NCBI RefSeq assembly: GCF_006443685.1
Contig: NZ_VFYP01000001.1
Location: forward strand, 2,356,001-2,420,000
From: Rhizobium glycinendophyticum
GTDB taxonomy: Bacteria > Pseudomonadota > Alphaproteobacteria > Rhizobiales > Rhizobiaceae
Direction of reading: 5' to 3'
DNA length: 64,000 bases
Below the pieces are notes generated by a model. That model did not search any database and had not been told where the DNA came from. It worked only from the letters and a program-made list of their open reading frames with translations. The position numbers and the translations under genes were made by a program. Shown here piece by piece: positions 25,924 through 35,414 of this stretch. Position 1 is the stretch's first letter, and each line of letters opens with the position of its first letter.

Positions 25924-28389
25924 ATGAGTAACGGTTTTGACGACATTCCCTTCTTCGACGAGGAGCCAGCGCCGCGCAAGCCGGCTGCGGCGCCCGCAGC
26001 ACCGACCACCGGCGGACTGGGCATTGCCGCCCGCGCCATGGCCGCCCGTGGTCAGGCGAGCGCTCCCGATTACCTGACGGGCCTCAACCCGGAACAGCGC
26101 GAGGCTGTTGAAACCGTGGATGGTCCGGTGCTCGTGCTCGCCGGTGCCGGTACCGGCAAGACACGCGTGCTGACCACCCGCATCGCCCACATCCTTGCGA
26201 CCAACCGCGCCTATCCCAGCCAGATCCTCGCTGTGACCTTCACCAACAAGGCCGCCCGCGAGATGAAGGAGCGCATCGGCCATCTCGTCGGCGGCGCCGT
26301 CGAGGGCATGCCCTGGCTCGGCACCTTCCACTCGATCGGCGTCAAGCTACTTAGGCGACACGCCGAACTTGTCGGTCTTTCCTCCGATTTCACCATCCTC
26401 GACACCGACGATGTCGTGCGCCTGATCAAGCAGATCATCCAGGCGGAGGGCCTTGATGACAAGCGCTGGCCGGCCAAGCAGTTCGCCCAGATGATCGACG
26501 GCTGGAAGAACAAGGGCCTTGATCCCGCGCAGATTCCGGAGGGGGACGCTCGCGCCTTTGCCAATGGCAAGGGCCGTGAACTCTACGTCGCTTACCAGAA
26601 CCGCCTGAAGACGCTGAATGCCTGCGACTTCGGCGATCTGCTGTTGCATCCGATCCGCATGTTCAGGGCCAATCCGGATGTGCTGAAAGAATACCACCAG
26701 CGCTTCAAATATGTCCTCGTCGACGAGTATCAGGACACCAATACAGCGCAATACATGTGGCTGCGCCTGCTGGCCCAGCGCCCACAGGGGATCCCTCAGA
26801 ACGTCTGCTGCGTCGGCGACGATGACCAGTCGATCTATGGCTGGCGCGGCGCGGAAGTCGACAACATCCTGCGCTTCGAAAGGGATTTTCCCGGCGCAAA
26901 GGTGATCAAGCTGGAGCGCAATTACCGCTCCACCGAACACATCCTCGGTGCTGCCGGCCATCTCATCGCCCATAACGAAGGCCGCCTCGGCAAGACGCTG
27001 TTCACCGACCGCGTCGATCCCAATGACGGCAAGGTCGTGGTCCATGCCGCCTGGGATTCGGAAGAGGAAGCCCGCGCCATCGGCGAAGAGATCGAGCAAC
27101 TCCAACGCCAGCAGCATCCGCTCAACAACATGGCGATCCTGGTGCGCGCCTCCTTCCAGATGCGCGAATTCGAAGACCGCTTCGTTACGCTTGGCCTCAA
27201 CTACCGCGTCATCGGCGGTCCGCGCTTCTACGAGCGCATGGAAATCCGCGATGCCATGGCTTACTTCCGCCTGATCTGCCAGCCGGCCGACGACCTCGCC
27301 TTCGAGCGCATCGTCAACACGCCGAAGCGCGGCCTCGGCGACACCACGATCCGCGCCCTGCACGATTACGCCCGCGCCCGCGACGTGCCTATGCTGGCGG
27401 CAGCGGCCGACATCATCGAAACGGACGAGTTGAAGCCGAAGGCACGCAAGGCTCTCTTCGACGTAGTCATGATGTTCCGTCGCTGGAGCGAACTGCTGGA
27501 AAACACACCGCATACGGAGCTCGCCGAACAGGTTCTGGAAGAGTCCGGCTATACCGACATGTGGAAGAACGACAAATCGGCCGAAGCGCCGGGTCGTCTC
27601 GACAACCTGAAGGAACTGGTCCGCTCGATGGAGGCCTTCGAGAGCCTGCGCGGCTTCCTCGAGCACGTCTCGTTGGTCATGGATGTCGAGCAGAACGAGA
27701 ATTTGGATGCCGTCTCGATCATGACGCTGCATTCGGCCAAGGGCCTGGAATTCGAAACCGTCTTCCTGCCCGGCTGGGAAGAAGGCCTGTTTCCCCACCA
27801 GCGCGCGCTCGACGAAGGTGGACGCTCCGGGCTCGAGGAAGAGCGACGCCTCGCCTATGTCGGGATCACCCGCGCCAAGCGCCGCTGCCACCTGTGGTTC
27901 GTCTCCAACCGCCGCATCCACGGCCTCTGGCAGTCGACCATGCCCTCGCGCTTTCTCGATGAACTGCCGCCGGCCCATGTCGAAGTGGCGGAGGCCGAGA
28001 CCTCCTACGGCGGCTACGGCCGCAACCCCTACGGCCAGTCCCGCTTCGACAAACAGGAGCCTTTCCAGAACAATTATACGACGCCCGGCTGGAAGCGTGC
28101 CCAGGCCAACAAGACCGATGCCACCCGCGACAACTGGGGCAACCGCTCCGGGCATTCCGTCGAGCGCATCGGCTATGGCGAAAGCGGCCCCAGAGCGAAG
28201 ACGATTGACGGTGAACTCGTCGCCAAGTCGACCACGTCGGAACCGTCCCGTTACTCGGTCGGCGACCGCGTCTTCCACATCAAGTTCGGCAACGGCAACA
28301 TCGCATCCATCGAAGGCAACAAGCTGACGATCGATTTCGACCGCGCGGGCCAGAAGCGGGTGCTGGACGGTTTTGTCGAAAAGGTCTGA
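25924..28389 (+). CDS. uvrD: UvrD/PcrA/Rep-type DNA helicase
   Basis: A superfamily 1A 3'-5' helicase for nucleotide excision and mismatch repair. Starting at ATG 25924 it has 821 residues. Walker A AGAGTGKT is at 73-80; other motifs are FTNKAAREM, DEYQDTN, GDDDQSIYGWRGA, LERNYRS and VGITRAKRR. An Ala/Pro-rich N-terminal extension of about 50 residues is typical of alphaproteobacterial UvrD. The C-terminal 60 residues form a Tudor-like tail (DRVFHIKFGNGNIASIEG). The open frame runs upstream to 25426 without support. The upstream 276 bases are shared with the divergent RND operon and hold a small palindrome CACGCCAGCGTG at 25759. Confidence 0.93.
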   Translation: MSNGFDDIPFFDEEPAPRKPAAAPAAPTTGGLGIAARAMAARGQASAPDYLTGLNPEQREAVETVDGPVLVLAGAGTGKTRVLTTRIAHILATNRAYPSQILAVTFTNKAAREMKERIGHLVGGAVEGMPWLGTFHSIGVKLLRRHAELVGLSSDFTILDTDDVVRLIKQIIQAEGLDDKRWPAKQFAQMIDGWKNKGLDPAQIPEGDARAFANGKGRELYVAYQNRLKTLNACDFGDLLLHPIRMFRANPDVLKEYHQRFKYVLVDEYQDTNTAQYMWLRLLAQRPQGIPQNVCCVGDDDQSIYGWRGAEVDNILRFERDFPGAKVIKLERNYRSTEHILGAAGHLIAHNEGRLGKTLFTDRVDPNDGKVVVHAAWDSEEEARAIGEEIEQLQRQQHPLNNMAILVRASFQMREFEDRFVTLGLNYRVIGGPRFYERMEIRDAMAYFRLICQPADDLAFERIVNTPKRGLGDTTIRALHDYARARDVPMLAAAADIIETDELKPKARKALFDVVMMFRRWSELLENTPHTELAEQVLEESGYTDMWKNDKSAEAPGRLDNLKELVRSMEAFESLRGFLEHVSLVMDVEQNENLDAVSIMTLHSAKGLEFETVFLPGWEEGLFPHQRALDEGGRSGLEEERRLAYVGITRAKRRCHLWFVSNRRIHGLWQSTMPSRFLDELPPAHVEVAEAETSYGGYGRNPYGQSRFDKQEPFQNNYTTPGWKRAQANKTDATRDNWGNRSGHSVERIGYGESGPRAKTIDGELVAKSTTSEPSRYSVGDRVFHIKFGNGNIASIEGNKLTIDFDRAGQKRVLDGFVEKV

Positions 28390-28390
28390 T

Positions 28391-28431
28391 CTTCGAGAAG
28401 CTGTCTGACTCTCTCGAAGCCGCTGGGCTTC
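28391..28431 (+). terminator. hairpins between convergent uvrD and tdk
   Basis: CTTCGAGA (28391-28398) can pair with TCTCGAAG (28412-28419). Overlapping it, GAAGCC pairs with GGCTTC (28416-28431). The two are mutually exclusive. The position just past uvrD suggests termination, but neither strand has a T-run. Confidence 0.4.
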
Positions 28432-28436
28432 GCGGA

Positions 28437-29039
28437 TTATTCTGCGGCGATACCGCACTCTTCCGCAGAAAATGCCATCTGCCAATGCCGGCGGCAGAGA
28501 GGCATGTATGTCTCGTTGCCGCCGATCATCACCTGCGCTCCGTCCTTTAGCGCCCTTCCATCAGCGCCCAGCCGCACGACCATGGTCGCCTTGCGGCCGC
28601 AATGGCAGATCGAGCGCGCCTCGGTCAGTTCATCGGCTATGGCGAGCAGTCCCTTTGAGCCGGGAAAAAGCTCTCCGCGGAAATCCGTACGCAGCCCATA
28701 GGCCATGACCGGCAGATCGAGCACATCGACGATCCGCGAAAGCTGCCAGACCTGCTCGGAGGTGAGGAACTGCGCCTCATCGACGAAGACGCAGGAGAGC
28801 GGCGCCTTTTCGTGATCTGCCTTGATCACGCCGAAAAGATCGTCGTCAGGCCCAAAAGCCTCCGCCTCCGCCTTTAACCCGATCCGCGAGCCGATCCAGC
28901 CCTTGCCGACTCTGTTGTCGATCGCGCTGATCAGCGTCGCGACCCGCATGCCGCGTTCCTGATAGTTATAGGCCGCCTGCAGGAGAAGCGTCGATTTGCC
29001 GGCATTCATGGTGGCATAGATGAAATGTAGCTTGGCCAA
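28437..29039 (-). CDS. tdk: thymidine kinase
   Basis: Salvages thymidine by phosphorylating it to dTMP. The 200-residue protein has the P-loop TMNAGKST at residues 10-17, the FVDEAQF motif, and paired cysteines (CHCGRK and CRRHW) that bind the structural zinc of type II thymidine kinases. It is convergent with uvrD. Together with thyA at 11941 the cell has both salvage and de novo routes to dTMP. Confidence 0.95.
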   Translation of the reverse strand: MAKLHFIYATMNAGKSTLLLQAAYNYQERGMRVATLISAIDNRVGKGWIGSRIGLKAEAEAFGPDDDLFGVIKADHEKAPLSCVFVDEAQFLTSEQVWQLSRIVDVLDLPVMAYGLRTDFRGELFPGSKGLLAIADELTEARSICHCGRKATMVVRLGADGRALKDGAQVMIGGNETYMPLCRRHWQMAFSAEECGIAAE

Positions 29040-29162
29040 ATCGTCGCTGCTTCAAATTTGAGTGTGGCGGGATCAAGGTTGTTGTAGGAAAGCCGAACCG
29101 GCAAGGCAAGCAGACGGAAGCGTTGCCAACAGACAAGAATCGCTGACGTCAATCGATCCCGG

Positions 29163-30056
29163 TCAAACGGAAGAAGGCGCGGATATCATAGCTCTGATGA
29201 GCGCCCGGGTTGTATCCATCACCGCACGGATGCGCGGCAGATGCCGCAACCGCTCATGCGTTACCAGCCAGACCTCGGCAGCCGGCGGCACCGGTGGGCG
29301 AAAACAAAGGACGAGCTGCGGATCGCGCGACCCGATGAATTCGGAGCACAGACCGACGCCGACACCGTTGCGCACGCTGCTGAACACGGCGGGCACGGAG
29401 TTGTGCCGCAGAAGCGTCTGCTCTGCCGGAAAATGCGCCCGCACCCAATCCAGGATCGCCCTACCCCGCACATGACTGTCGATCCCGATCAGAGCATGAC
29501 CAGCGAGTTCCTCGACGCTACGAGGGCTACCGTGGCGCTGGCTGTAGCTTCGCGAGCAATACAGGCTCCAGTAATCCTCGAAGAGTTTGACCCCGACCAG
29601 ATCGGGATGTGTCGGGGCCGGCGCTGCCCGAAGTGCGATATCGGCTTCACCCGTTGCAAGATCGCGAAGGATATTGCTGGTATCTACCTCCAGCCGAATC
29701 CCTGGATGCGCCTCCTTCAGCCGTTCGATCAAATGCGGCAAGACGACGGATGCGATAACCTCATTCGTCGTGAACCGGACGGTGCCGGTAACCGCGCGGC
29801 CAAGGCTGGAAACGGCGGCAGTAAACCCATCGACCGCCTTCGCGACAGCTTCTGCCGGAGCGAGCAACGCGCCGCCAGCCTCCGTCAGGGCGTAGCCCGT
29901 TCGCCGCTTGTCGAAAAGCTCCACTTGTATGGACGCTTCCAGCGCGGCAATCCTGCGGGACACCGTGCTCTGGCTGACCCCGAGAATCCGCGAGGCCGCC
30001 AGCGTCGATCCGGTCTCTGCGACCGCCAGCAGGTATCGCAGGTCATCGAAATTCAT
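29163..30056 (-). CDS. LysR-family transcriptional regulator
   Basis: A 297-residue regulator with an N-terminal winged helix-turn-helix (SRILGVSQSTVSRRIAALE, about residues 19-37) and a periplasmic-binding-like effector domain from about 90. ATG 30056 gives the usual LysR N-terminus MNFDDLRYLLAV; the longer frame to 30374 is not credible. It is divergent from the cupin gene, with 150 bases between, and the classic LysR arrangement suggests that it controls that gene. The effector is unknown. Confidence 0.9.
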   Translation of the reverse strand: MNFDDLRYLLAVAETGSTLAASRILGVSQSTVSRRIAALEASIQVELFDKRRTGYALTEAGGALLAPAEAVAKAVDGFTAAVSSLGRAVTGTVRFTTNEVIASVVLPHLIERLKEAHPGIRLEVDTSNILRDLATGEADIALRAAPAPTHPDLVGVKLFEDYWSLYCSRSYSQRHGSPRSVEELAGHALIGIDSHVRGRAILDWVRAHFPAEQTLLRHNSVPAVFSSVRNGVGVGLCSEFIGSRDPQLVLCFRPPVPPAAEVWLVTHERLRHLPRIRAVMDTTRALIRAMISAPSSV

Positions 30057-30206
30057 CGGTGCGGTCACGTTATGCAAATCCGGTGAGTGCAGCGGCAAAA
30101 ACGGTGTTTGAACAAGAAACGCAGTGACCCTACACGGCTTTCCACCGCCCGTGAACAGTCTTCGCGGGCTGAAATTCTCAGGAAACCGAACCCAAGGAGC
30201 CCCCCA

Positions 30207-30824
30207 ATGCGCGAGACGCTTGTCCCGGCCGGCACCCGTATTTTGAATGCCTACAACAACGAAACATTCGTCTTCACGCAGCCTTGCGAGGAAACGCCCA
30301 CCACCCGCTTCGACGTCGTGCTCGGCAAGGGCGGGTCCGGCGGCGGCAATGCCGTGGAACACATCCATCCGCATTCAGACGAGATCTTCACCGTCCATAG
30401 CGGCCGCGTAATGGTGATGATCGACGGCAAGAAGCACTTTGCGGAAGAGGGCCAGTCCGTGACCGTCCCGAAGGGCGCGCGCCACTTCTTTCGCAATGAT
30501 TGGGATGGGGAGACCCACCTGACAGTGGCCTTCCCGACGGCCCAGCAGCATCTACGGTTTTTTCTCAATCTGGCGCGCTGGACGGCCGAAGAACCGGCCT
30601 ATTTCAAGGCGGATGGTTCGGTGAAACTCCTGGCGATCGCACTGGCGCTCAACGCCTTCCGCGATCACCTCTATATCTCGGGTCCGCCGATCGGCGTGCA
30701 GAAACTGCTCTTCGCAGCTCTTGCTCCCGTTGCTCGATTTCTCGGCTACCGCTTGGCGGTGAAGCCGCGCGCGGCACGGACGCCGGCGGCGAAGGACGAG
30801 ATCCTGTTCGCACAGAACCTTTGA
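30207..30824 (+). CDS. cupin-domain protein with hydrophobic C-terminal half
   Basis: A 205-residue protein. Residues 30-115 form a cupin with metal-ligand pattern EHIHPHSDE and a later VPKGARHFF. The C-terminal half has hydrophobic stretches (LLAIALALNAF, LLFAALAPVARFLGY), perhaps a membrane association. AAGGAG lies seven bases before ATG 30207. Such proteins may be dioxygenases, isomerases or binding proteins; the activity is not recognisable. It is probably regulated by the divergent LysR protein. Confidence 0.7.
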   Translation: MRETLVPAGTRILNAYNNETFVFTQPCEETPTTRFDVVLGKGGSGGGNAVEHIHPHSDEIFTVHSGRVMVMIDGKKHFAEEGQSVTVPKGARHFFRNDWDGETHLTVAFPTAQQHLRFFLNLARWTAEEPAYFKADGSVKLLAIALALNAFRDHLYISGPPIGVQKLLFAALAPVARFLGYRLAVKPRAARTPAAKDEILFAQNL

Positions 30825-30826
30825 CG

Positions 30827-31105
30827 TCAGCCTTGCGCCGCTTCCTCGCGGTGCAGCCACATCAGCTCGACCTGAACGGCCGCCTGAAAATCCATGATTT
30901 CGGCCCGCATCTCGTCTTCCGGGCATCCCAGCGCCAGGAGTTCGTTGCCAAGGCTGCGGCAGGTGGTCTTCCAGAATTCGTTTGCGGCATAGCCATTGAG
31001 GCGGTCGAGTTCCATAGCCGATCGGCGGACCAGGTCCCGGCGGTTCGCAAGCGGAAAGAAGGCGATGGTCGGGTTTGTCTGGCCGGTCATGGCTTGGCTA
31101 CTCAT
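30827..31105 (-). CDS. DUF6074-like small protein
   Basis: A 92-residue protein with no signal or membrane segment. The segment FFPLANRRDLVRRSA followed by Trp/Arg-containing helices resembles DUF6074, a small rhizobial family of unknown function. ATG 31105 has AGGA eight bases upstream, while an earlier in-frame ATG at 31114 overlaps that site. It is convergent with the cupin gene, two bases apart. Confidence 0.6.
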   Translation of the reverse strand: MSSQAMTGQTNPTIAFFPLANRRDLVRRSAMELDRLNGYAANEFWKTTCRSLGNELLALGCPEDEMRAEIMDFQAAVQVELMWLHREEAAQG

Positions 31106-31199
31106 GCGAAACATCCTCACGTTACAGGACGTGTGTAGAATCACATGGTTAATGTTCCGTTTCGGCACTAAGGGGATCCTCGAACCTGCCTTGAAACGG

Positions 31200-31229
31200 A
31201 ACACCCCCTGCCTTGCAGCAGAGGGTGTT
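31200..31229 (-). terminator. hairpin downstream of the glucose dehydrogenase gene
   Basis: AACACCC pairs with GGGTGTT, with an inner CTGC/GCAG stem closing a CTT loop. It begins 30 bases past the gcd stop. There is no strong T-run on the minus strand, so it may be an mRNA-end structure rather than a classic terminator. Confidence 0.4.
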
Positions 31230-31258
31230 AGGAGATATTCGGGTGGGTATGCCCGGCC

Positions 31259-33613
31259 TCAGTCGGGTAGAGTATAGGCGATCACATAATCGCCGGGCTT
31301 GGTGCCGACAGACCCGTGACCACCCGCCACCATCACGACATACTGCTTGCCGTTGTCGAGCGCATAGGTCATCGGCGTCGCCTGGCCACCAGCCGGCAGG
31401 CGCGCCTGCCACAGCTGTTCGCCGGTCGTGAGATCATAGGCACGCAGATAGTCGTCGACGGCCGCACCTAGGAAGACCACGCCGCCCTTGGTGATCATCG
31501 GACCGCCGATACCGGGCACGCCGACTTTGAACGGCAGCGGCAACGGCGTCATATCGTAGACGGTGCCGTTGCGATGCTGGTAGGCGATCTGACCGGTGCG
31601 CAGATCGACGCCGGCGACCGTGCCCCATGGCGGCGCCTGGCAAGGGATGCCGAGCGGTGACAGGAACGGTCCCATCACGACGCCATAAGGTGCGCCTTCG
31701 TTGCGGTTCAGACCCTGCTCGGAGCCCTTCTCGCCTTCGCCCTTCGGCGGGATATCCGCACGGGGCACAAGCTTCGAGGTGAATGCCAGGTAGGTCGGCA
31801 TGCCGAACATCACCTGCCGTTCCGGATCGACCGCAACCGAACCCCAGTTGAACGTACCGAAATTGCCGGGATAGACAAGCGTTCCATTGAGCGACGGCGG
31901 CGTGTACTGCCCCTCGTAGTTGAGCTTGTGGAACTCGATCCGGCACATCATCTGGTCGATGATCGACAGGCCCCACATGTTACGTTCCTCAAGCGTGGGC
32001 GGCCGGAAGGTCAGGTCCGATATCGGCTGCGTCGGCGAGGTGAAGTCTTCCGGAATAGCCCCGCCCGGCGCCGGGATCTCACGAACCGGAATGATCGGCT
32101 CGCCGGTCCGCCGGTCCAGAACGTAGATGTCGCCCTGCTTGGTGGGTCCAACCAGAGCCGGCACGACTGCACCCTCCTGATTGTTGATGTCTATCAGCAC
32201 CGGCTGGGCCGGAACGTCCATGTCCCAGAGATCGTGATGCACGGTCTGGCGGACCCAGCGGTCCTGTCCGGTGTTCACATCGAGCGCGACAATCGACGAA
32301 GAATACTTTTCGACGCTTTCGCCACGCCCCATGCCGAGCTGGTCCGGCACCTGGTTGCCGAGCGGGATGTACACGAGGCCCAGCTGTTCATCCACCGAGA
32401 AGACGGACCAGCTGTTCGGCGAATTGGTCGTGTAGCTCTGACCTTCCCCGATCGGAGCCGTCTGGGTCGGATTGCCGCTGTCCCAGTTCCAGACCAGCGC
32501 ACCGGTATTGACGTCGAAGGCGCGAATGACGCCCGACTGCGATTCCGTCGAATAGTTGTCGTTGACGGCCCCGCCGATGATGATCTTGCCTGCGGCGATA
32601 ACGGGCGGCGAGGTGGAGTAGTAATAGCCTGCCGGGTTGTAGCGCATGCCCTGGCCAAGCTGTAGCGTACCACCATTGGCGAAGTTCTGGCACACGGCAC
32701 CGGTTGCAGCATCAAGCGCGATAAGCCGGGCATCGGATGTCGGCAGGTAGACACGCGTGGCGCATGCAGTTCCGGCGCTGGCTGCCGGGTCCTGGTAGTA
32801 GGTTACGCCTCGGCAGGTCTGGTGCTGACGGTCGGCATTGAGACCGGCATTCGCATCGAACTTCCATTTTTCCTTGCCCGTTGCCGCATAAATGGCAATC
32901 GCCCAGTTGTGAGGCGTGCAGACATAGAGCGTGTCACCCACCTTGAGCGGCGTCACCTGGTAGGTGGTCTCTGTGACGTCTTGCGGCTGCTTCACGTCGC
33001 CGGTTTGATAGGTCCATGCGACCTCGAGATCTTTGACGTTGTCAGTGTTGATCTGAGTGAGCGGGGAGTAGCGTTGGCCGTAGGGCGTGCGGCCATACTG
33101 GTGCCAGTCACCATCCGGCACATCGCCACCGAGCGTGGGTGCGGCTGCGACCTGATCTGCCGGCAGACTGCCTGAACGGTCATAGGGGTCGGAGAAGAGG
33201 GAAATAGCCGCTGTGATGACGGCGATCAGCACCGGCACAGCCAGCGGCAGAACGGAAGCAGCGACCCGCCCGCGGCGGTGCTCCGGCCCAAGGCGACGGC
33301 GGATCCAGGGAAGCATCAGCCAGAGGCCGAGGACTACCACGAGGCCGCCACGTGTGCCGAGCTGCCACCAGTCGAGCCCCACCTCCCAGAGCGCCCAGAT
33401 GAGACTGCCCACAATAAAGAGCCCATAGAGCCACAGCGCTTCCGCGCGTCTGAGAAACAAAAGCACGGCGGTCGCCAGAAAGACGATTCCGGCGATCAGA
33501 TAATACAAGCTGCCACCCAGGGCGGCGAGCTGCGCTCCGCCGACCCCGAGCACGAGCCCTAAAAGGGCGAATATGCCGATGGTGATGGTCAATAACATGC
33601 CAAGTCCATTCAT
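31259..33613 (-). CDS. gcd: membrane-bound PQQ-dependent glucose/quinate/shikimate dehydrogenase
   Basis: Oxidises glucose (or quinate/shikimate) to the lactone in the periplasm, passing electrons to ubiquinone. In rhizobia this makes gluconate and can dissolve mineral phosphate. The 784-residue protein has about five N-terminal membrane helices (residues 1-130), then a beta-propeller quinoprotein domain with GDWHQYGRTPYGQRYSP at its start and repeated Trp/Gly blades. ATG 33613 is preferred to an upstream in-frame codon at 33640. PQQ synthesis genes are not in the window. An EcfG-type promoter lies at 33682-33706. Confidence 0.9.
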   Translation of the reverse strand: MNGLGMLLTITIGIFALLGLVLGVGGAQLAALGGSLYYLIAGIVFLATAVLLFLRRAEALWLYGLFIVGSLIWALWEVGLDWWQLGTRGGLVVVLGLWLMLPWIRRRLGPEHRRGRVAASVLPLAVPVLIAVITAAISLFSDPYDRSGSLPADQVAAAPTLGGDVPDGDWHQYGRTPYGQRYSPLTQINTDNVKDLEVAWTYQTGDVKQPQDVTETTYQVTPLKVGDTLYVCTPHNWAIAIYAATGKEKWKFDANAGLNADRQHQTCRGVTYYQDPAASAGTACATRVYLPTSDARLIALDAATGAVCQNFANGGTLQLGQGMRYNPAGYYYSTSPPVIAAGKIIIGGAVNDNYSTESQSGVIRAFDVNTGALVWNWDSGNPTQTAPIGEGQSYTTNSPNSWSVFSVDEQLGLVYIPLGNQVPDQLGMGRGESVEKYSSSIVALDVNTGQDRWVRQTVHHDLWDMDVPAQPVLIDINNQEGAVVPALVGPTKQGDIYVLDRRTGEPIIPVREIPAPGGAIPEDFTSPTQPISDLTFRPPTLEERNMWGLSIIDQMMCRIEFHKLNYEGQYTPPSLNGTLVYPGNFGTFNWGSVAVDPERQVMFGMPTYLAFTSKLVPRADIPPKGEGEKGSEQGLNRNEGAPYGVVMGPFLSPLGIPCQAPPWGTVAGVDLRTGQIAYQHRNGTVYDMTPLPLPFKVGVPGIGGPMITKGGVVFLGAAVDDYLRAYDLTTGEQLWQARLPAGGQATPMTYALDNGKQYVVMVAGGHGSVGTKPGDYVIAYTLPD

Positions 33614-33681
33614 GTCTGGAAAGGTACGAGATGGCCCCACGCGTCGAATGGCGCGGGATAAGGGACCTGCGACATCAGTCG

Positions 33682-33706
33682 AACGGGAGAAACGGAGGAT
33701 TGTTCC
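33682..33706 (-). promoter_or_regulatory. EcfG-type general-stress promoter of gcd
   Basis: On the minus strand GGAAC (33702-33706) and CGTT (33682-33685) are separated by 16 bases, matching the GGAAC-N16/17-CGTT consensus of alphaproteobacterial EcfG (RpoE2) sigma factors. The leader to gcd would be about 60 nt. Confidence 0.6.
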
Positions 33707-33723
33707 AAACCCGATGGAACAAT
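33699..33723. repeat. inverted repeat between gcd and pncA
   Basis: ATTGTTCC (33699-33706) is repeated inverted as GGAACAAT (33716-33723) around nine bases, followed by GTTTTT on the plus strand. One arm carries the -35 of the gcd promoter. It may be an operator or a terminator-like hairpin. Confidence 0.5.
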
Positions 33724-33822
33724 GTTTTTGGGCCGACTCACGGGCAAAAACTCACCAACTTTCTCTTGATCCCGCACCCGCCCATTGCCATCTTGCGCCG
33801 CACAAACACGGGAGCGCGTTCC

Positions 33823-34449
33823 ATGACAAAGGCCTTGTTGCTGATCGATATCCAGAATGGCTTTTGCCCGGGCGGCAATCTGCCGGTCGCCGAGGGCGAT
33901 GCTGTGGTGCCGGTCGCCAATCGGCTGATGCTATCAGGACGATACGATTTCGTGGTCGCCTCGCAGGACTGGCACCCGGCCAACCACGGAAGCTTTGCCT
34001 CGCAGCATCCCGGCAAGAAACCCTTCGAGATGGGCGAGCTCTCCGGCCAGCCTCAGGTGATGTGGCCCGACCACTGCGTCCAGAACACGCGGGACGCAGA
34101 ATTCCACCCAGATCTCGACAAGAGCCGCATAGATCATGTTCAACGCAAAGGCGAAAACCCTGCCGTCGATAGCTATTCGGCCTTCCGCGACAACGACAGG
34201 TCGGCGCTGACCGGTCTGTCCGATTATCTGAGGTCGAAGAATGTCACAGAGCTCGACCTGATGGGCCTTGCGACGGATTATTGCGTGCGCTTCTCGGCCC
34301 TTGATGCTGTCGACATGCTGCCGGGTGTCACGGTGCGGCTCATTGCTGATGGCTGTCGGGGGATCGACCCGGCAGGGGTCAAACAGGCACTCGACGCCAT
34401 GGCCGATGCCGGCGTCGAAATTACAGACAGCAGCCGAATCGAAATCTGA
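33823..34449 (+). CDS. pncA: nicotinamidase/pyrazinamidase
   Basis: Hydrolyses nicotinamide to nicotinate for NAD salvage. In the 208-residue protein the catalytic Asp is residue 9 (LLIDIQNGF), the metal site is [10 protein letters not shown] with MWPDHCVQ further on, and the nucleophile is the Cys of ATDYCVRF near residue 150. GGGAG lies nine bases before ATG 33823. A CTTGAT-N17-CCATCT promoter candidate is at 33765-33793. The open frame upstream to 33631 has no support. It is divergent from gcd. Confidence 0.93.
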   Translation: MTKALLLIDIQNGFCPGGNLPVAEGDAVVPVANRLMLSGRYDFVVASQDWHPANHGSFASQHPGKKPFEMGELSGQPQVMWPDHCVQNTRDAEFHPDLDKSRIDHVQRKGENPAVDSYSAFRDNDRSALTGLSDYLRSKNVTELDLMGLATDYCVRFSALDAVDMLPGVTVRLIADGCRGIDPAGVKQALDAMADAGVEITDSSRIEI

Positions 34450-34540
34450 AGACACAACTGCAAATGATTCGTGCGATTGCCTTTTTTGGCGGCACGCGTT
34501 AGAGGCGGGCCCAAGAACAAGACAGGGAGGACGCCCGGTC

Positions 34541-35413
34541 ATGGATATCATCACCACGATCGCCGCTTTGCGGGAAAAGCTCGCAGCCCGTCGCAGAAGC
34601 GGCCAGTCGATCGGCTTCGTGCCGACAATGGGCTATCTCCACCAGGGGCATCTCAGCCTCGTCTCCCGGTCGAAGGCTGAGAATGACGCGACCGTCGTGT
34701 CGATCTTCGTCAATCCGCTGCAGTTCGGCAAGAACGAGGACCTCGAAAAGTATCCGCGCGACCTCGAGCGTGACGCAGCTCTGTTGCGCGATGCGGGCAT
34801 CGACTTCCTCTTCGCGCCCTCGGTTATGGAGATGTATCCGGAGCCCATGCAGACAGTCGTCGATCTGCCGAAGCTCGGCTCGGAACTCGAAGGCGAGGCA
34901 CGCCCCGGACACTTCGCAGGCGTAGCCACCGTCGTCACGAAGCTCTTCAACATCGTCCAGCCGGACGCCGCCTATTTCGGCGAGAAGGACTACCAGCAGG
35001 TCACGATCATCCAGAAGATGGTCGAGGATCTCGCCCAGCCTGTCAGGATCGTGCCGGTCTCGACCGTGCGTGAGGCAGATGGCCTCGCCTGTTCATCCCG
35101 CAATGTCTACCTGTCACCGGCAGAGCGCGCCGCTGCCGTCATCGTGCCGAAAACGCTCGCTGAGGCAGAACGCCTGCTTCTGGCGGGCATCAGAAACGTC
35201 GCGACGCTAGAAGCAAAGCTTTTGGATTTCCTGCGCACCGAACCCCTGGCCGAGCCGGAAGTCGTCGCCATCCGCGACCCTCAGACCCTTGCGCGCATCG
35301 AGACTGTCAACGGCAGTGCGCTCGTCCTCCTCTACGTTCGCTTCGGCAAGACGAAACTTCTCGACAACCGCATCATCGGCCAAGTGGCCGCCACCGGCAT
35401 GGAGGCCGCCTGA
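34541..35413 (+). CDS. panC: pantothenate synthetase (pantoate-beta-alanine ligase)
   Basis: Joins pantoate and beta-alanine using ATP to make pantothenate, the coenzyme A precursor. The 290-residue protein has the nucleotide-binding HQGH motif in [12 protein letters not shown] near residue 32, YFGEKDYQQ, and SSRNVYL in place of KMSKS. ATG 34541 follows GGGAGG. It is the first gene of a panC-panB operon, with one base between the genes. Confidence 0.96.
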   Translation: MDIITTIAALREKLAARRRSGQSIGFVPTMGYLHQGHLSLVSRSKAENDATVVSIFVNPLQFGKNEDLEKYPRDLERDAALLRDAGIDFLFAPSVMEMYPEPMQTVVDLPKLGSELEGEARPGHFAGVATVVTKLFNIVQPDAAYFGEKDYQQVTIIQKMVEDLAQPVRIVPVSTVREADGLACSSRNVYLSPAERAAAVIVPKTLAEAERLLLAGIRNVATLEAKLLDFLRTEPLAEPEVVAIRDPQTLARIETVNGSALVLLYVRFGKTKLLDNRIIGQVAATGMEAA

Positions 35414-35414
35414 T

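Noticed and set aside
26347..28485. A 712-codon open frame on the minus strand across uvrD
   Set aside because: It is antisense to a helicase with all motifs intact, shows no domain, and is explained by the codon bias of GC-rich DNA.
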